16,325 bases of DNA from JBGAMH01 sp044222045. Lineage in GTDB: Bacteria; Eisenbacteria; RBG-16-71-46. Shown here piece after piece: positions 15,067-16,325 of this stretch. The notes beneath the pieces are model-generated. The model worked only from the letters and a program-made list of their open reading frames with translations. It was not told where the DNA came from and searched no databases. The stretch covers positions 1 through 16,325 of the forward strand of contig JBGAOB010000083.1 in assembly GCA_044222045.1 (NCBI GenBank). Direction: 5' to 3'. A program made the position numbers and the translations under genes. Within the stretch, counting starts at the first letter, position 1. Every line of letters starts with the position of its first letter.

Positions 15067-16325
15067 CTACGCCTCCGCGAACGCCGCCAGCAGGCGCGCC
15101 ACGTGCTTCGCGTGCTTCACGTAAAGGTCCACGCGGAAGTTCTCGTCGGGCGCGTGGGCGCGCGTGTCCGGGTAGCCGATCCCCGCGCACGCCACCGGCA
15201 CGCCGAGCGTCTCGATGAACGCGTGGTTCGGCCCCGAGCCGCCGATCATGGGCGCCACCTGCATCGGCACGCCGTACACGGGCGCCGCGGTGTCGCGCAC
15301 GAGCTGCAGGAACGGATGGTCCGGATCCGTGCGACCCGGCGCCTCGCTGCCGAGCTCGCGAAACTGCACGTCGGAGAAGCCCTCGGCGTCCAGGTGCGCA
15401 CGCAGCAGGCGCAGCTGCGCGGCCGGCTCCTGGTCGGGCACCAGGCGGAAGTCGACTTTCGCCATCGCGCGCGCCGGCTGCACGGTCTTGCTGCCGGGGC
15501 CCTGGTAGCCCGCGCCGAGCCCGCACACCGTGCACGTGGGCTCGAACACCTCGGCCACGCGCAGCGCCTCGCCACCCGTGAGCCCGCGCAGGAACTGCTT
15601 CACGCCGTAGCGCGCCTGGTAGTCGTCGGCGCTGTCGGGCAGCGCCGCGATCAGCTCGCGGTCGCGCGCCGTGGGCGCACGCACGGCGTCGTACCAGCCG
15701 GGCACGCGGATGCGCTCGTCGGGGCCCTTCAGCGAGGCGAGCGCCCAGATCAGCCGCCACGCGGCGTTCGGGAAGATCGAGCCCGCGAGCCCCGAGTGCG
15801 TGTCGACGTTCGCGGTCTCGACCGAGAACTCCACGTACGTGAGGCCGCGCAGTCCCGCGAACAGCACCGGCACCTCGCGGTGGTCCACCGAGCCGAACTC
15901 CCACAGGCACGCGTCGGCCGCGAGCCGCCCGCGGTGCTCGTGCAGGAACGCCGGCAGGTGCACGCTGCCGACTTCCTCCTCGCCCTCGACCACCCACTTG
16001 ACGCGGCACGGCAGTTCGCCGTGCACCGCGAGCCACGCGTCGAGCGCGAGCAGGCGCGACGTGAGGTGCCCCTTGTCGTCGGAGACGCCACGCCCCACCA
16101 CCCGGTCGCCGCGCCGCGTGGCGGCGAACGGCGGACTCGTCCACAGCTCGAGCGGCTCGGCCGGCTGCACGTCGTAGTGGTTGTAGACGAGCATCGTGCG
16201 GTCGGACACGCCGCCGCGCTCGGCCACGACCACCGGGGAGCCCGCGGTGGGCAGGATCTCCGCGGTGAAGCCGCGGCGCCGCAGGAGTTCGGCCACGAGG
16301 TTCGCGCATGGTTCGAGCCCGGTGC
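15067..16325 (-). CDS. M20 family dipeptidase (5' end beyond the window)
   Basis: Zinc-dependent peptidase of the M20 family, nearest to the dipeptidase/carnosinase group (PGAP-type name: dipeptidase). Visible motifs: NHYDVQPAEP with the first zinc-ligand His and catalytic Asp, GRGVSDDKGHL with the bridging Asp, VVEGEEEVGS with the general-base Glu and a zinc Glu, NVDTHSGLAGS with the dimerisation-domain His, and SGPNHAFIETLGVP with the final His ligand. The C-terminus ENFRVDLYVKHAKHVARLLAAFAE is typical. Coding continues in frame to the window edge (LEPCANLVAELLRRRGF), and the usual N-terminal 50 or so residues are missing, so the gene starts outside; the GTG at 16296 is only an internal codon. 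At least 419 residues are present. No frame break is seen. Confidence 0.92.
   Translation of the reverse strand, partial: TGLEPCANLVAELLRRRGFTAEILPTAGSPVVVAERGGVSDRTMLVYNHYDVQPAEPLELWTSPPFAATRRGDRVVGRGVSDDKGHLTSRLLALDAWLAVHGELPCRVKWVVEGEEEVGSVHLPAFLHEHRGRLAADACLWEFGSVDHREVPVLFAGLRGLTYVEFSVETANVDTHSGLAGSIFPNAAWRLIWALASLKGPDERIRVPGWYDAVRAPTARDRELIAALPDSADDYQARYGVKQFLRGLTGGEALRVAEVFEPTCTVCGLGAGYQGPGSKTVQPARAMAKVDFRLVPDQEPAAQLRLLRAHLDAEGFSDVQFRELGSEAPGRTDPDHPFLQLVRDTAAPVYGVPMQVAPMIGGSGPNHAFIETLGVPVACAGIGYPDTRAHAPDENFRVDLYVKHAKHVARLLAAFAEA

Noticed and set aside
1..16325. CRISPR arrays, insertion sequences, attachment sites and phage genes
   Set aside because: No regularly spaced repeats, transposase, integrase or target-site duplications were seen; the only long repeat is the tandem copy at 4960-6027.

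Overview
The window is GC-rich (about 70% by eye), with very few AT-rich stretches. It looks like a fragment of a Gram-negative, diderm bacterial chromosome, probably metagenome-derived. The best lineage clue is the 12118-14164 protein. It ends in a FlgD/type IX-like C-terminal module (WDGRDA, VGAGLFFVRL, RAERLVRVK) of the kind common in Candidatus Eisenbacteria and other FCB-group relatives. That assignment is inference.

Layout. 130-1941 (-): Uup-type ABC-F ATPase. 2052-2589 (+): YaeQ family gene with one frameshift and an apparent CTG start. 2684-2755 (-): tRNA-Cys(GCA). 3059-4016 (+): ABC-transporter ATPase with one frameshift, overlapping by GTGA a permease that begins at 4013. The permease was almost certainly once continuous with the second permease plus M1 aminopeptidase that resumes at about 6028, forming one polypeptide of about 1,200 residues. 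The gene is interrupted at 4960-6027 by a corrupted, collage-like tandem copy of the following 1.2 kb. 8990-11828 (-): a compact operon in the order TlpA-like thioredoxin, DUF4266 mini-lipoprotein, DUF3570 outer-membrane-type protein, ApbE flavin transferase. The last part of apbE is scrambled by indels. 12118-14164 (-): large secreted Ig-like/GATase-like protein. 14395-14988 (+): exported glutathione peroxidase. 15067 to the edge (-): M20 dipeptidase, cut by the window end.

The most interesting biology is the TlpA/DUF4266/DUF3570/ApbE operon. Its start and stop codons overlap at two junctions. The small lipoprotein ends in a glycine run plus Cys-Gly-Cys-Asn. The DUF3570 protein carries DAMTGAS, which fits the Dxx(S/T)GA(T/S) consensus that ApbE enzymes modify with FMN. 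Together they suggest a thiol-plus-flavin redox module at the cell envelope, whose function I do not know.

Frame breaks cluster in yaeQ, the ABC ATPase, the permease/M1 gene, apbE and the end of the Ig-like protein. Most are repaired by adding or removing one or two G/C bases, so sequencing or assembly error is the simplest explanation. Reading frames here should be treated with that in mind.
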